The notes: generated by a model from the sequence alone, not told the origin. Numbered from the stretch's first letter, positions 1 through 15,592 are shown. The stretch is DNA of 64,000 nucleotides from Tubiluchus corallicola (GCA_030141605.1 JAQGDQ010000238.1:124001-188000); one strand, 5' to 3'. Translations and numbers: made by a program.

Positions 1-72
1 GCTGTTGTTGTTGTTGTTGTTGTTGTTGTTGTCGATGTTGTTGTCGTTGTCGTCGTCGCTGTCGTCGTTGCT
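1..72. repeat. (TTG)n with GTC variants
   Basis: Trinucleotide repeat at the left edge, drifting from GTT to GTC units. It may extend beyond the window. Confidence 0.9.
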
Positions 73-1214
73 GGAGCAATGAATTTATAGTGGGTTCGGT
101 GCAGTTTTGTTTGAATGTTTTCCAGAACCATTATTAACCTTGCTTTTAATTTTAACCTTTTTTTACGAAAATATCTATATGTTTGTCATCTATCCCTATG
201 TTCCAAACACATTGGTGACTCAATATTTTTTGACGTATTGCACGATTCCTGTCGTATTATTCGCACTTTAGACAAGATTCTAACGTTATTTTTCTAACAT
301 ATGTTAGTTTTCTAACTAGCAGTTCGAGTGTGTTCAAGTCAGAGATTATTTCCTTTTCCATTTGTGAGACAATTTGTCACAGGGGGACAGTTGGCTATCA
401 AAAGTGTTGTCGAAAGTGTTGCCAAGGTAAAAAATGCTGACAGCAATTAATTTCATTAATTCCCAAAAACTTTTCAGCAGAACTTACTGACTTTCTCCAA
501 GGTCGTGATGGAGAAAACTCATCAATTTCAAGCAAAGATGAATAAGGTGGCATTGCAATTTCTTTTCTGCGTTGTACGTTATTCCTGCTCTTTTCCTTCT
601 TTTTTTCGGTTATAGGTCAGCTGGATATGGTCAGACCTGGATCAAGCGCTCTCCTGACGACACAGCTATTGGCGAACTGGCACCTTGTAGATCTCGTTGA
701 AGTTCTATGTGCACATCCTTTCCTTGAATGTTTATAGATTCAATTATGTGAATGCGGGAGATCAAATGATTAAATAAACATAGACATGCTTATTGATCTC
801 TTCTGGTGCACATTTGCATAAAATACACAACTAATTCAACGTATAAAATTTACACGAAAGTAAATGGAAGAAACGAGAAGTGATAAATTGGGTGCAAGGG
901 AACGGATAGCAAAAGACCATCAGGTCACGCGTTCACATACGTGTATAGTTGAATCCATAAGCTACCCTTGTTAAAATAAAATAAAACTATACGGGATGCA
1001 AAATTACTAGGAAGAAAGTACAATTAGGAATAAGAAAAAACAATATCAAAAACAACAAAAAAACAGTGATAAAGTTAAATTGTAAAGAAAAAAGATACAC
1101 CAAATAGTGTATGTATGTATGTATATATAATGAACATTTAACTTTTGAACATTGCATCTTAAGTTGTACTTGAATATGTAAATAAATATATTCTACATAC
1201 ACACATACATACTG

Positions 1215-1257
1215 CACACACACACGCACACGCACACGCCCACGCGCACGCGCACGC

Positions 1258-1290
<33 letters not shown>

Positions 1291-1292
1291 CA
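1215..1292. repeat. (CA)n/(CGCA)n alternating purine-pyrimidine tract
   Basis: Nearly unbroken CA, CGCA and CGCG alternation over about 78 bases. Such tracts can adopt Z-DNA. Confidence 0.9.
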
Positions 1293-3389
1293 AATATATA
1301 TGTGTATGTTATTATTGTGCTTTTGTTACTATGCTTTTTTTTAGTATTATCGTCCCTACTACGTTTGAGCCGTTCCGTCCTATGTACAGGATCAATGTGT
1401 TTTTGGTCTCTTCATGTTGTACGCTCAATAATCTATATGTTCATACATACACATACATAAATACACAAACGAAATAATTACCATCAATGCACTTCATAAT
1501 CTTGCTCGTACTCTTACATAAAATATTGAATAAACATATTCCTAATAAACGGTTACGAACTAACCTAATCAGTTTTCTAAGTTATTTTAAAACATAGGCG
1601 TATACTTTTATGTGTGTTATATTATGTACGTACTGTCCCGTTTTTACTAGGAAAAGAAGCATTAGGCATTGTGCAACTGGGAGTTTTGTACCGCCCACAA
1701 CTGGGACCACTGCATCACTAATATTTGATAAAAAATAATACGCGTAAGTAAAAATTTGGCAATTTAACAGAGTTGCACCGCCCTGAACCAGCAGGCAGGA
1801 ACCGGAACCAATTAGCAACAACAAGCGCGCCGTAGGTGCCGCCCTCTAGGTGGCAGCCAGTTCTTAATGTGAATCATAATATCAATTCAGAGTTGATTTT
1901 TAACGAAGATTTAAATGACAAAGCTAGCGTAACTCAATACAAATAGTTCAGTGCTCTAAGAATGAGAAAAGAACGTTTTAGGGGGCATGTCCAAATACGA
2001 ATAAATAAAACTCGCCTAAAAGAAACCCTGTTTGACGTCAACGACAACACAAAAGAATGTTCCTCGTAGTAGCTACATAAATAGGTCTCTATTACCTATA
2101 TTCACAGTGTTTTTATTATAATTTAAGGCTACATCCAATAACCAGATAATCCAAGTTACTCGGAAAAGCCCCCTTTTATCTTTATATTAAGAAGTTTTTA
2201 ACTACCTTTAAAGCGGTGTGGTCAGCAATACAGTCAAAAAACATTTTTATACAGATCTAGTGTCCACAACGATAACTGACAAGTATAGGTTGCTTACAGT
2301 AGCATTTACCAGAAACTTCCCAGTGTTTAGTACTCTCTTACTTTTTTCAGTATTTTCTAAATTTATAACTATACAACTCTATTTCCTTTGCTTCTAATAA
2401 TCTTTTAAATGTTATGTATAAGTTCTCATGCAGTTTTCGTTATCTCCGGGTAACGCAAACCAACACAATTCCTTTCTTTCGCGAACATCGAAAATATTTG
2501 TAAGCATGTTGTGAGGTGTTTGTAGGCACCCCTATTTGTGTAACCAACTTCGATATTTTTTAGTTAATATTGCGTTCGTAAATGTATTTGCGATAATTTG
2601 CAAAGACACTAAACCGGAAAACCTTAATCTTCGAAGTACGAAAGAATAACTCCTAAATCTCGCTGGAATTTACTAAACTCACTAATTAGCTTATAGATAC
2701 GTATTGTACTTGCCTAAAAGATTTAGTATAAAAACTTGTCTGAAGGACCGCCCCTTAAATTCTAAACTCTCTCTTATTATAATAAATAATATCCATGACA
2801 AAAGGGTTCCCTTGTAAGGTTCAGTCAGCAGACAAAAAAATTCTATTCAGTTTTTTCTCTTGGCGAACGTTAATTGGCTTGGCAAGAGCCAGAGGCTAAA
2901 AACTCTTGTTTTTGTTATGCGCAGCGGTATGCAACGCAACACGTGATTTTGGGAGGTCCTTTGACACAACCCTAAACTACGATTATCGAGAACCTAGCCA
3001 CGATCTCTAGCCTAATAGTAACGTAAGGTGTATCATTTTTGTATATTTTCCCAAAAGGTCTGAAAGATTAGCTCCTATAACGCTTAGCTGAGAGAAAAAT
3101 ACTGAACTTGTACAGCGCGACAAATTTGGGGTCAAGTAATAATTTAATGCATTGATGTAGTAGTCAATGCCATAATTTATTCACTTCTTTGCTTAATTCT
3201 CAGCCTCCTTCAATGAAGTTGTACAAGTACCTTGGGTATTATCTTGCGAGTCATTGCTTCTGACAGCTTATAGGTGCGCTGATAGAATTTTCCAATTATT
3301 AACGTGAAGGATAACACCTTCTGTTCTTTCTCCTTATCACTAGTGTTAAGACCAAGAGTACCATTAGTTGTGGAAACCAATCCATACTC

Positions 3390-3512
3390 CACCTCACCTC
3401 ACCTGATCTCTGCTCATCTCGTCTCACCTCCACCTTACTTTACCTCTCCTTATCTTGCTTCACTTTCACCTTACTTCACCTCACATCATCTCGTCTGATC
3501 CCATCTCATCTT
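3390..3512. repeat. Degenerate (CTCAC/ATCTC)n pentanucleotide tract
   Basis: CACCT, CATCT and TTCAC phrases recur with a five-base period in decayed form. A purer version of the same repeat lies at 3.7 kb. Confidence 0.75.
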
Positions 3513-3707
3513 TTATTGTTGCTTATTAGAGAAAATACCATTACAATTAGGTACATAGATAGTAAAAAAACACAATAGTAAAAAAATGAAAAAAGTTAAT
3601 GACACTGACTTATCAAGGGAGCAATTAATATGTGAGCAATTAACATCTTACAGCTGAGCTAAAGGCTTGAAAAGCCCAACTTCAATGCATGGTGTATTGT
3701 TAAGTTG

Positions 3708-3810
3708 TCATCTTATCTCATCTCATCTCATCTCATTTCATCTCATCTCATCTCATCTCATCTCATCTCATCTCATCTCATCTCATCTCATCTCATCTCA
3801 TCTCATCTCA
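3708..3810. repeat. (ATCTC)n microsatellite
   Basis: About 20 near-perfect pentamers with a few changes near the start. Confidence 0.95.
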
Positions 3811-4708
3811 CTTTATTTTTACCATTTGTGCGTCTAACTTAAACACTTTTTAAAATAACAATAAATTATTTTTCACTTTTGAATCTTTCATATTTCATCC
3901 TTTAGTATCCTTCATATTTCAAGATTATTTCGGTCACCCAACTTCGTAATGACGCTAGCTCCGTCAGCCTGAGGTAACGTTTGTAAATCTCTGATCATTT
4001 GCTGAGATTGATAGGCACCATTTTTTAAGTGGCTTGCCTCTAACTAGCCTAAATCGCAGTAAATTATCTTCCCCAAACTGGTCTCCTAGCTTCTGCAGCT
4101 TGCGACCAGACTTTCTTGCAATATTTTTACGTCATATAAGTCTATAGTAGTGCACATAATTTCTCCCAGATTAGTGCTTAGGGTGACAAAGGGACGCAAG
4201 TGTCCGTGAAAGGAGAAATAATTCACTCTGTGATCACTAGAGGTGTCATCGTTTGAAAAACTGGGCTTGATGTATTTTTTGCTTTTGTGTCACTTTTGAA
4301 TTCGAACAACAACTGCAGTTACAGTTGTCTGATTTATCATTCACAAGAACAGCATGCAGAGTGCTTCCAAAAAATTTGTATTGTAAGATAATGTTGGAAG
4401 ATGCAGTGTAAAACTGTCTCTTTTGAGCCACCATATAATTTCCTCTTTGAATACGAAAATGTTAGCATATTTCCGTGTATTAGACGGCATTTTCTTCAAA
4501 AATTTAAAAGTTTACTCAAAACTTTTTAGACCTACTTAGTCTAGAATCAGTTCCGTAGTATCACTTAGATCCATAATATGCTGTATTGGTATAGTATTAT
4601 GTATATAGGAATATGACTAAGTTGTAGTTTGATTTTTACATTGCTGTATTAACTTTTCCTTTTATATCGTGAAGTACCTTGAACATTTCTATGGAAAAAC
4701 ACTCTAAT

Positions 4709-4709
<1 letters not shown>

Positions 4710-4779
<70 letters not shown>

Positions 4780-4791
4780 GTCATCGTCATT
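4710..4791. repeat. (ATC)n microsatellite
   Basis: About 25 perfect trimers, ending in GTC variants. The poly-Ser and poly-Asp frames here are products of the repeat. Confidence 0.95.
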
Positions 4792-5356
4792 ATTAATAGC
4801 AAGTTCATGGCGTTTCAATTTTAAATTTAACAGCGTAATTTATATCACAGTTAAGTTTATAGCACTTCAACATTAATTTTTTTATAAAAAAATCCGTGCA
4901 CAAACAAGGACCCTACCATAACATAAAGTGTTAACTTGAATTAGTCACAAAGCACTAAAAAGATAGTTGAACGGAAAACATGCTAAATAATTTTCTTAAT
5001 TTTCTCGGCTTGTTTTTTTATTGCTAGAATGTAGCAAAACATTGCCAAACTCAATAAAATTAATTTTTGCTATTAAAATTTAGGACAGAAGCTATAATGT
5101 AGTCTAAAGAGGCATAGACTGCAATATACATAATACAAGTTAAAAGTATAGGCTCTGTAGGATTGCTGAAATGCAGACTGTTTGCATGCATACTTCGTGC
5201 AACTTTAACTACAGATAAGTAAGCTTACTACTGACAATTACGTAAGTAGTACAGAAGTTCTCGCTTTTATGAAACATATTATTGCGCAAAATTAAAAGTG
5301 CACCGGCTGCCTTTTTTAAAAATGCTAAGAATATTAACAAATTTTATTTCGTGGTG

Positions 5357-5463
5357 TTAGGCAGAAGATAACCTTTGCAAATTTTTGGAAACTTTTTCGA
5401 CCTTGACGAGGGCACGGTCCATGCTTGCTTCTGCCTCATCTTCTCTGTGCAGCTCAGAAACCG
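5357..5463 (-). CDS. Possible 3'-terminal exon of an unidentified gene
   Basis: After a plausible acceptor (GCGGAATTTAG) the frame reads VSELHREDEAEASMDRALVK then VEKVSKNLQRLSSA and stops. An AATAAA poly(A) signal follows 8 bases after the stop (5348-5343). The peptide is charged and heptad-like, as in a coiled coil, and the stretch is richer in G+C than its surroundings. I do not recognise the protein and could not connect an upstream exon. Confidence 0.35.
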
Positions 5464-5775
5464 CTAAATTCCGCAATTTTGTGAAAAATAATGACAACCA
5501 AACAACTTTTATGACTATAATGACTAGTGTGTATTGTGGCAAGACCGTGGGAACCGAAATCTAGTATACGGATTTAATAATGCAGAAATTTGTAGCATTA
5601 TGGCTGGCGAGACAGTGAAGAATAATTACGGGTATTTTGTGTGCGTTTGTGACAGGCAGCAAGTAATGCGTGTCCAAACACGTGTGTAGAATGCGTGCAG
5701 CGTGCGTGCATGCGTAAACCTTCCGGTGTTACACACATTGAGTTGAAAAACCACAAAATCGGTGTCAGAAAGTAC

Positions 5776-5776
<1 letters not shown>

Positions 5777-5874
<98 letters not shown>

Positions 5875-5895
5875 CATCACCATCATTTTTATTAT
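5777..5895. repeat. (TTA)n microsatellite
   Basis: More than 30 perfect TTA units followed by a short CAT-rich tail. Confidence 0.95.
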
Positions 5896-6959
5896 TAAAT
5901 TTTGTTCAAACACTGTAGATTAAAGACTCAGTAATTCAAGAAATACAGTACAAACATTATCAAACAGAATTTAACAGTAGTAAAGGAAAGGCCAAGCCTT
6001 CTGCAGAGTTAGGCTTACTTCAATGTTGGCGAAAGCGTTAGAAAGATTTAGTAATAAAATTCAGTGAGATAAGCGCCTCTTGTAATTAGTAAAATCACTT
6101 TAATTAAAGTCGCGTTCATTTCAAGCTTCAGTGACAGCTCGCATTTTGAAACCTCCATTTTTCCAACAATGACATTGTTCACCGGCTTAAGAAAAGCAGT
6201 GCACTGCCAATTTACGTCAGAAGTGCAATACGTTTTCACAAAAAATAGACAGACAATTTTGCGACATTTTTGCATGATTATTAGGTAAGCTACAGAAATC
6301 TGAAATAGTTTAAGCAGCTCGCGCTTACGAAAAGGCGCGATTTAAGTCCTCCAATCACATCATAATTTTCAATGCCCGAACATTTCTATACAAACAGCAT
6401 TATAGACAGTTTTTGCAAATTTCTTTGTTATATTTAACTAAGTTTAATAAAATAATGGTAAAATAAACCAAACGTGCTAAATGACTTGTCCTTAATAAAA
6501 AAGCGAAAACAAATTAATAAATAAGCTTACTTAAGTTAGAAAGTTTTAAAAAAATTGGTATATTCTTAGTTTCTACTTAAAGACAGCATAATGTAAAACC
6601 TAATTCACAAGCACAAAAGTTGGGAAATGTTTGTTCACTTTTAATTTTATACTATCTTGAATTTATCAAACAATTGTTTAATATTGATCTGTAAAATTGT
6701 TTAATGCATGTTTACACGGAAACTGATACTAAGCTGTGGAATTGTTTACAAGTTGTACATACCTTGGACAGACTACTACATCCCTTTGCTGTTCTAATGT
6801 TTCAGCTTAACATTAAAATTAGCACAGTAAAACTCACGATAACATTTTTCTATTTTTAAGTATTAGTTATAAGAATTTATTGGTATACTGAATTGTCAAT
6901 ACAGTGATAAAACGCTTCTCTGAGAGCTACTTCGCGACTGTTTGTCCAACCCTAAACCG

Positions 6960-7232
6960 AATCCTAGACCTACACTAGAGGAAACCTAGAGGAACCCTAG
7001 AGCAACACTAGAGGAATCCTAGAGCAACCCTAGATCAACCAAGAGCAACCCTAGAGCAACAGAGCAACCTAGAGCAACCGTAGAGCTATCCTAGACCTAA
7101 TCGTAGACCCACCCTAAAGCAACCCCAGAGCAACCAAGAGCAGCCCTAAAGCAACCAAAGAGCAACCCTAGAGCAACACTAGAACAACCCTAGAGCAACC
7201 ATAGGGCAACCCTACAGCAATCTAGAGCAACC
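6960..7232. repeat. Decayed array of CCCTAGAGCAAC-like units
   Basis: CCTAGAGCAAC, CCCTAGAGGAAC, CCAAGAGCAAC and similar 11-12-base phrases recur about 20 times with variable spacing and many substitutions. Confidence 0.85.
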
Positions 7233-9495
7233 CTCTTTACAGACACACACAATACGCAGTAAAGTAATAGTAAAATGAAACGACTGAAACAAAACTAGAG
7301 GTGTTTAAATATGATTATCAATCTCTTGTATTAAATATAATGCAACTGTAAACTATCACAAAGGTCATTCAGCTTAGCCAACTTAGCAAACCAGTATTTT
7401 CTCCAAAAAAAGTCTTGCATCGTGAGCTATATGAACTATAATAATTTGACGTAACAAGCCTCGCACCCTTATACATCCCCATTAAAGTAGTTTAAAACGT
7501 ATTAAACTATTATAATTATCATATTATTATAATTACATGGATGTTGTCTGGCGCAGCGGCCCATGTCTCCTTGTCGTTAGTAACGTGACAAACAAACTAA
7601 TTTCCCGAAATTGCTCGAATTTTTCCTTTCGTGTTGCACATCAATTACAGGTGTTATACAAGCAATTTAAAGAATTCTTGTCGTAATTTCAAAAAGTTGT
7701 GATTTTTCGTATTTCATGCTGCATTGGCATACCTCAATACAGGTAACTGTGTTGTAAGCACATATACATCAACAATATTAGATCCTAAAAACCTTTACTC
7801 GATTTACATTTTAAACAGGAGCCAACGTTTTTAATTATAATTCGGAAATCCTTCAATCTACGTAGCCGTACCAGGTTACAATCCAAAATGATAAGAACCT
7901 GATTTTCCAACATCGAAAGTTTCAAATTAGAAGAAAGTGGCTAAAAGTCGCGGTTTAATTTTGTTACAAAGTTAAGCAGCACTGGGTCTAGCTAGTAAAA
8001 TAATACGTGATCGCTCAGAGTAAACAGTTTGATCTGCCATTCAGGTTATTTATCTTGTTCAGGAATGCGGTATAAACATCCAAATATGGCTTAAACAGCC
8101 CTGCCGGTTCTGTATTACATTTCATTAATTAATTCTTGATAATTAGCAAAATCACCAGCGCCTGGTTATCCTATAGGCTAGCATAGCTGCAGTCTAGGGT
8201 CACTCAGCCGTGTGGGGCCCTCAACCTTTAGTAACATTCGGTAAAAAATGTTTCACTACGCTTGTGTTGAAATATGTGATCAATTGGTTTGTATTAAACA
8301 GTAAAGTAGTGGCATTTCTTAAAGACTATTTTTATTGACAAATAAAAGATAGTTATTCTAGTTTATTTAAAGAGTTTACAATAAGTTTACTGCAAGCTAT
8401 ATAAATGTTGTGCGTGCGTGTGACAGAGTGGGTAATTCCATAATTCCAGCCAAAGGGGCATAAAAAGTCATAATCCAGCCCTGAGTATAACGGTACTGCG
8501 AGAACTAGTAACGTTAATATGCAGTATAGCAGTTAGCAGTTATACGGGGTTGAGTATAAAAAGCTAATATGACTGTAAGCTAATATAACTTACATATGGC
8601 TGTAAATAAAAGAACACTCAAAAATAATAACTTTTCACTTGTTCAAGATCATTATGATAGTTTTTAGCTATTGTCGGTTTATCTACTATTATTGTTTTGT
8701 ATTTCAGAATTGTCGTCAGTCAATAAATTTCAAATTAATTAAAATGAACGAAATGCAGACACAATAGTAATTGATCCGACTACATATTACGTATTAGTAA
8801 TCGAAACGTCATATTCTGATTGCTATTTTTAATTTTTTCGCTTTTAAGTTTTTTTACTCTGAGTATTTTTGCGTTGGTAGGTTATTTTATGCAGTGTCAT
8901 ATCACACATATTCTACGTACTCCTGGCAGTCTCTTACACAGTGTATCCAGATGCAGGTATGTGCATAAAATATGGACAACATCTTCCTTGTGGTAAGAAA
9001 CTATAAACTTAGCAAATGAGCTCTTTGAGCGCCATTGTAACACGCCGCCAAGGAGACAGGTTAACAAAGCACGAACAAATTGAGAACTCTTTACAACCAA
9101 TAAATCCATCTCTTTGCTTTGTTGATACCAAGGATGCTGCATACATGCTCACCTGACAAACCTATAAAATCATTTTAATCAAGTCAGACGTCGGCGCCTT
9201 TGATGTTCCTTGCTTGCACGATCGCCGACTTAGACAGAATGAACGGAAACAATTGAATGTTTGCTTAACCAATTGTTTTGAACGGTAATTGGTTGCTTAA
9301 TGAACCTCTGTAACTTTATCTGTGCCTCTGTATAATTAGGGATAATTCCTGTAAATGCTGTTCTTCATTAACGCGTTGCGTCAGACTAAAAGTTACAATA
9401 GCCTTAAAGTTAGGGGACAACAGCAAGTAATATATACCTTATCGCAAAGTTCAATCAATCTTACATTCATGATTAGCTGAACAATATATATAATT

Positions 9496-9716
<221 letters not shown>

Positions 9717-10177
9717 ATGAGAGGCGAAGAAGAGAATATAACAATGTATAGGTCAGTCAACTTAACAAGTCTGCAATGGTCCGTAGTATCTGCCATAGCT
9801 TTACTTTCAAAGATAAGTATGACAACAGCAACCCCGCAAAAAGCAGCATGACCAAAATGTCAGACATGCAATAGAACTTTGATCAACCAATTTATGTTGC
9901 TTAATTCAGGCCTTATTGGGTCTTATATTGTACAAATTAATTAATGAATTGGCTGGCAATTAACTCACTCAGGTAACTGGCTAATCACAGATAAAACGTC
10001 TCTTTGAAATGTCTTAATTAAAATTTTTGTTGCATGTGTTGCAAGTTTATTAGCACTTGTACTTTAAATTGAAAAATAAATTACCTTGTTTAAATATTGT
10101 TCTCAATTTATATTAATGTCTTCTTTATTGGGTTAAGTTTACAATTCCCCACACATAAAAACCTAGCTCGTGAAGCG

Positions 10178-10222
10178 GATCAGGATTAATATTAGGATTA
10201 GGTTTAGGGCTAGGACTAGGAT
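10178..10222. repeat. Short GGATTA/TTAGGG-like stretch
   Basis: AGGATTAGGTTTAGGGCTAGG and neighbours repeat a six-base G-rich phrase close to the animal telomere repeat, in degenerate form. Only about 45 bases. Confidence 0.5.
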
Positions 10223-10331
10223 TATTGTTAGAGTATCTAAATCGTGTAGGTAACTGTAAACTCCTTCCCTTAATTGTAAAGGAGCCATAGAGAACATAAA
10301 CTTTTTTTATAAAAATAAAAGACCTTTACTT

Positions 10332-11036
<705 letters not shown>

Positions 11037-11039
11037 TAG

Positions 11040-14000
11040 ACGTGGCTCTTTTATCATAGTAGAGGACACTTCATCAAAGCGACGAATATTTTTTCTTCTC
11101 GCAAAGAGTTACGTTTTTCCTCATGGCATCTCTCCCGCCCTTTTCATTGCTTCTCAACTGTTTCTCTTAGTCATCTCATTTTTTCAATGTATAATGATCG
11201 GCTGGACAAAGCCTTTAGGCATTAGTATTCCGCACCATCTGTAAGAATAGTTTTTATAGTAACCTATGCTTTGTTCAACAAATGCCAAGATGGAAACACC
11301 TTGTATCTTCAGAACTTAATAAAACTTCGGGGCGTATCTGCTAGAGGGTGCCAATAAGTTGAATCACGCGTGAATTTTAGTTCTCCGCGCATTGTAACTG
11401 CAGCTACTCCTTAAACGTGCTAAACATCGAAATTTGCAAAATCATTTTCCAAAGAAAAAAACATCGAATAAAGTTTTATATTATTGTTACAAGAACCTTA
11501 ATTTTCTTTCTTAAAGATGGTTGCATCCTCTATCTTCTTACAACCCGCTCTTTTTGTGAGAGAAATGTTTATGTCTTTTTTATCGCTGTAATTAGTACTT
11601 TAATACCCACACTGGGACGCTTCGCACGCGATCACAAGTGTCATTATGGCATTTAATATTATTCTACAACGGAACACACCCTCACCTTGAGACAGCTCTC
11701 CTTACGGTCCAGACAAAAATTTCTTGGGGAAGATTTCTTTAATGTCCGAATTGTTGTTCGTGTAAAAGACAACTATGGCAACCGCTAAAGTAATGTCAGA
11801 TTAATAAAAGACTGTTAATTGTTGAGTTGCTTTAGATAGAAATTGCTTTAAATTTATTATACTGTGTTGCAACTTGTTAAACTTTCTTAACAAAAACACG
11901 AAAGTGAAAAAACTAAAGTAAAAATTAAACAAAGAACATTATATAGCGGAGTATATTAATAAAATGAGATACAAGATAAGTTGAGGTAAGGCCAAGACGA
12001 GGCATGACTAGACGCGATGGGACAAGAATGATATGAAAGAATGGTGGAAAAGAATGAATGATTGCAACAAGGTATTGTGATTCCATGGAAAATTCAGTGC
12101 ACTACCGGAGACTGCATACTGCAAATAAAATTTCGTAGCATTTTAGAAAGTGGCCATGCGTTTCAGTAATATATTTGCAGTCTTAAAGAATAATTATTAC
12201 TTCTCTTGACCAGATACGTACTTAATACTACAAAGCTATTTTTGGAAATGCCTACAATAAATAAATAACCATTTTTTTCATACTCACATTTATACATGTA
12301 GACATTATACATTTAATATAAAACTGTAAGAGTATTGTAATAATTACAACTCAAAACTATCTATTGCACTAAATGATTCTCGAATGGACGGATTTAAACA
12401 TTTCCTCGGGCGTTTATTTTAACCTTCAAAATCGTGGGAACTCGCCTCCAGTTGTGCAAAATCCCAACAGACACGGGCAATGCAGTTCTGTAGTCTAATA
12501 AAATCTAGACATGCGCTCCTAAAAATGACTTCAATTTGGTTTTATTATAATAATTTTAATAATTATGATGTAGTTTAGTTTATTGACGAACAACAAAAAA
12601 CAATATACAATACCATGTATATATAAAAGATCACACAACACACAAAACATCCCAGTACTTGGGTACGATCATCATATTTATTGAAACAGTAAAAGAAACA
12701 GTAGATGTTGAACAGTAAATAGTATTTACACGTTTGCAAAAATAATATAATTATAATAATGTGCTTTTGTTATCAATTGGATTGATAGTTGTTTATTTTT
12801 TATGTTTAAAAAAGCGTGGATGCTGCTATGATGCTGAAGAATAGAAGAATATCAATGACACACCATTGATAAAGGCTGCAATTATATAGGGGCCAGCAGC
12901 AAAGTAGCAGAACAACACTTAAGAAGAGGAGAGGGAAGAGGACAGAGAAGCTCTGACATCTATTACAGCAGACACTGCTAGTTCTTTCTTACATTTGCAT
13001 ATGTATTGTTTGCAAGTTTTGTAATGATGGTTTTAGTAAAGTAAAGCAGTTCTTAGAATCTTATGCAGAGTTCTTGCTCTCAACCCAGTGCATGTCTAGC
13101 TACCTTAAATTTTATTGGATAAGTTAAAAGAGACTCTGCTATGTATTCAAGGAGGTTCTACCGCTTCATGTAGACTGCTTGCGTTAATCATCATAATTCA
13201 GTAAACTCATGCGCTAGCTCATGGAATGTAATCCAAAAAGACTTTCCTTCATTTTCTGTAAGCCTGGGCGCCATTATCTCTTTTGTCGTGGCCAACATTC
13301 TGAATCGTCATGCATATTAGCATTCGATCTTGCCTGAAATTTAATTTCTGCCATAACTAAGTTTTGAACATTTCTTGGTCAACACTTTCTCCGGTCAATA
13401 ATTTCCCCTTGATCTATGAATTCAGCATTGTGGTTATTAGTGTATAATATTTGGACTCATTAAAAATCAGTTTTTAAACCAGGCAGGTATTTAAAGGTAG
13501 GAGTGGCGATAAATCTATATCTTCAGTCTCATATATCTTCTCGTTATACGTCTAAGTTTAAGTTTTTCATACAACAAATAAAAAGTAAACAACGTACATT
13601 GAAATATATACATGTACATACAAATATATACATCATATAAAAATAGGCAATACACATTAAAATATGAACACGCAGAAAATGCAATGTAATAATGAGGGGC
13701 GGTGTGGGGGAGACACAAAAAGCAAACGCTTCTTACATGAGTCTCTTAATTTAATACTAAGAAAGCATTTAGGTCGACAAAATTTAAGCGCCATTTAAAA
13801 AGGTTTGCATTTTGAGCTTTTATCAATGATGCAACATTTACAAGTTCTGGTCAACTGTTCCAAATTGGAACAATTCTGTTAGAAAGAAATGACATACAAT
13901 TTAAGTGAGTTGTTACTTCTGGTCCGACTAGACGTAGCTAATGTAAAATATTGTCTATATCTCTGTCTATATCTATGTCTTTATGTATGATATGATAACG

Positions 14001-15592
14001 TAGCACTAAATCTTTATGTAACCTTCTTTCCTTTAATGATCTGAGAGATAAAAATTCAATCGTCACCGATACAAAAGTAGTGTTACATCTATAATACAAA
14101 CGTCTGGTAAAATACCTTTGAACTGTGCAATACTACTAACGACTTCTACAGTTCTACTGTTCCCATGACTATCAAATGACTCTGGTCAAATTGTTAAAAC
14201 TAGGTACACAACTGAATAATTACGCATATTTTCAGCTTTTTTTCGATGTTGCTTTTGTAAAACACATTTTAGAAACGCTAACTGTACATTCAAAGAAAAA
14301 ACAAAAATAACAGTATGTATAAAATACAAATCAACACTGCAAAATCCACGATTGTAGAATTTCGTAATGTTTATTTTTCTGTTTTCCTATTGTTTTTTCT
14401 AAAAATTTTGCAGCTAACTGCAGAAACTGCAGCTAAATTGTGCTAATTGCATGCTGTTTCAAGGATTTTATGATAAAGTACGTAAGTGGCTGAAGTGCTG
14501 AATTATTCGAAGCTATAATTTTAGGTTAGAATCGAATTCGAACTTAAAAAACTCGTTCGAATCGTATTCGAACGTTCGAACTCAAACGTTCGATGCTCAC
14601 CACTGCTGCTTCGTCTCTGCTTGCATTGTCGTGCTGTTTGTGCATTATGAGTTAAAACTATCCAGTTTTTGTTAAAAATGAACAAGTCATGTATCACACA
14701 ACATTCTCAAGCATGTGCAAGTGGCAATGAGTTGACGTGAGGTTAGAATGGCCAGCGGCAGCAAAATTACAACAACTCAACCATCAATTTTCTTCAAAAC
14801 AAGCAGGTTCAGACATGGATCTCGAGACACCTGTTTGGTTCCAGCTAAACCCTTGTCAACTGTAATTTATTCCTAGTGCTAGGTAGATCTCGTCATCGTA
14901 ACGATATTTTAATTACTGAAATATTTAGAAAAGCAAACTAGATTTCATTAAACCAGTGTTTGTGGACATATCTGAGCATAATCTTACGTCAGTAATGTGC
15001 AAGAGCCGATCAAAAAACGTTTGCTGCATAATCTGCTTGAATTTTTTAAAGCAAAGTGTTATATTTGTGTCTATATGTAGACATGCATAACAGAAAACCC
15101 CAAAGGTGTTAACTAATTTCTGTTTTATTATTAAATGAGAATCTTACTTTTACTGAAAACGTTTGTTTGTTTTTGACTTCTTAATGCTATGTGCGAGATT
15201 GTTGCAAGTCAGATGACAATTTCTTGTTTCTCTATAAAACTTTTGTGTTTCATTCCTAATGTTTTATATTTCTGTGTAAAACGGGGTGAATAAGTACAGT
15301 GGGGTGAATAGGGACAAAACCCAAGAAAAGTTATTAAAGCTCTTACAACATTGCAGGAATAAGCAATGTACAGTTCATAATAATTCTATAAACCAACGTA
15401 TGCATGTACCATCTACCAAAGACTCTATATCATTGCGAGGTCACTCCTAGTTGCCACGGCAACTGTAAAATCTAAGGCATAATAATAACACAAAAAATAA
15501 TGGTAGTCTAACTTTTATTGCACAGGCCTAATCAGTGTAGCTGGCAGTTGAGTGACTTATCTTCAGTAACACCTAACGCAGTACAGAACATT
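11040..15592. other. Gene-free AT-rich stretch
   Basis: I found no convincing exon. The part near 12.55-12.66 kb has the (TTTATTGA)-then-CAATATACAATACCATG texture of LINE 3' ends on the minus strand, but too little to claim. Confidence 0.5.

Larger units (their letters stand above)
73..5356. other. No recognisable gene apart from simple repeats
   Basis: Open frames are all under 100 codons, lack coding character, and mostly begin with non-ATG codons. Only the microsatellites listed separately stand out. Confidence 0.6.

Noticed and set aside
8897-9142. 81-codon minus-strand frame beginning with ATG
   Set aside because: No recognisable domain, no poly(A) signal or splice partner found; likely chance.
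14870-15010. Possible LINE endonuclease fossil (PVFVDISEHNL-like reading)
   Set aside because: Only a few residues resemble the SDH motif, and stops interrupt every frame; too weak to call.
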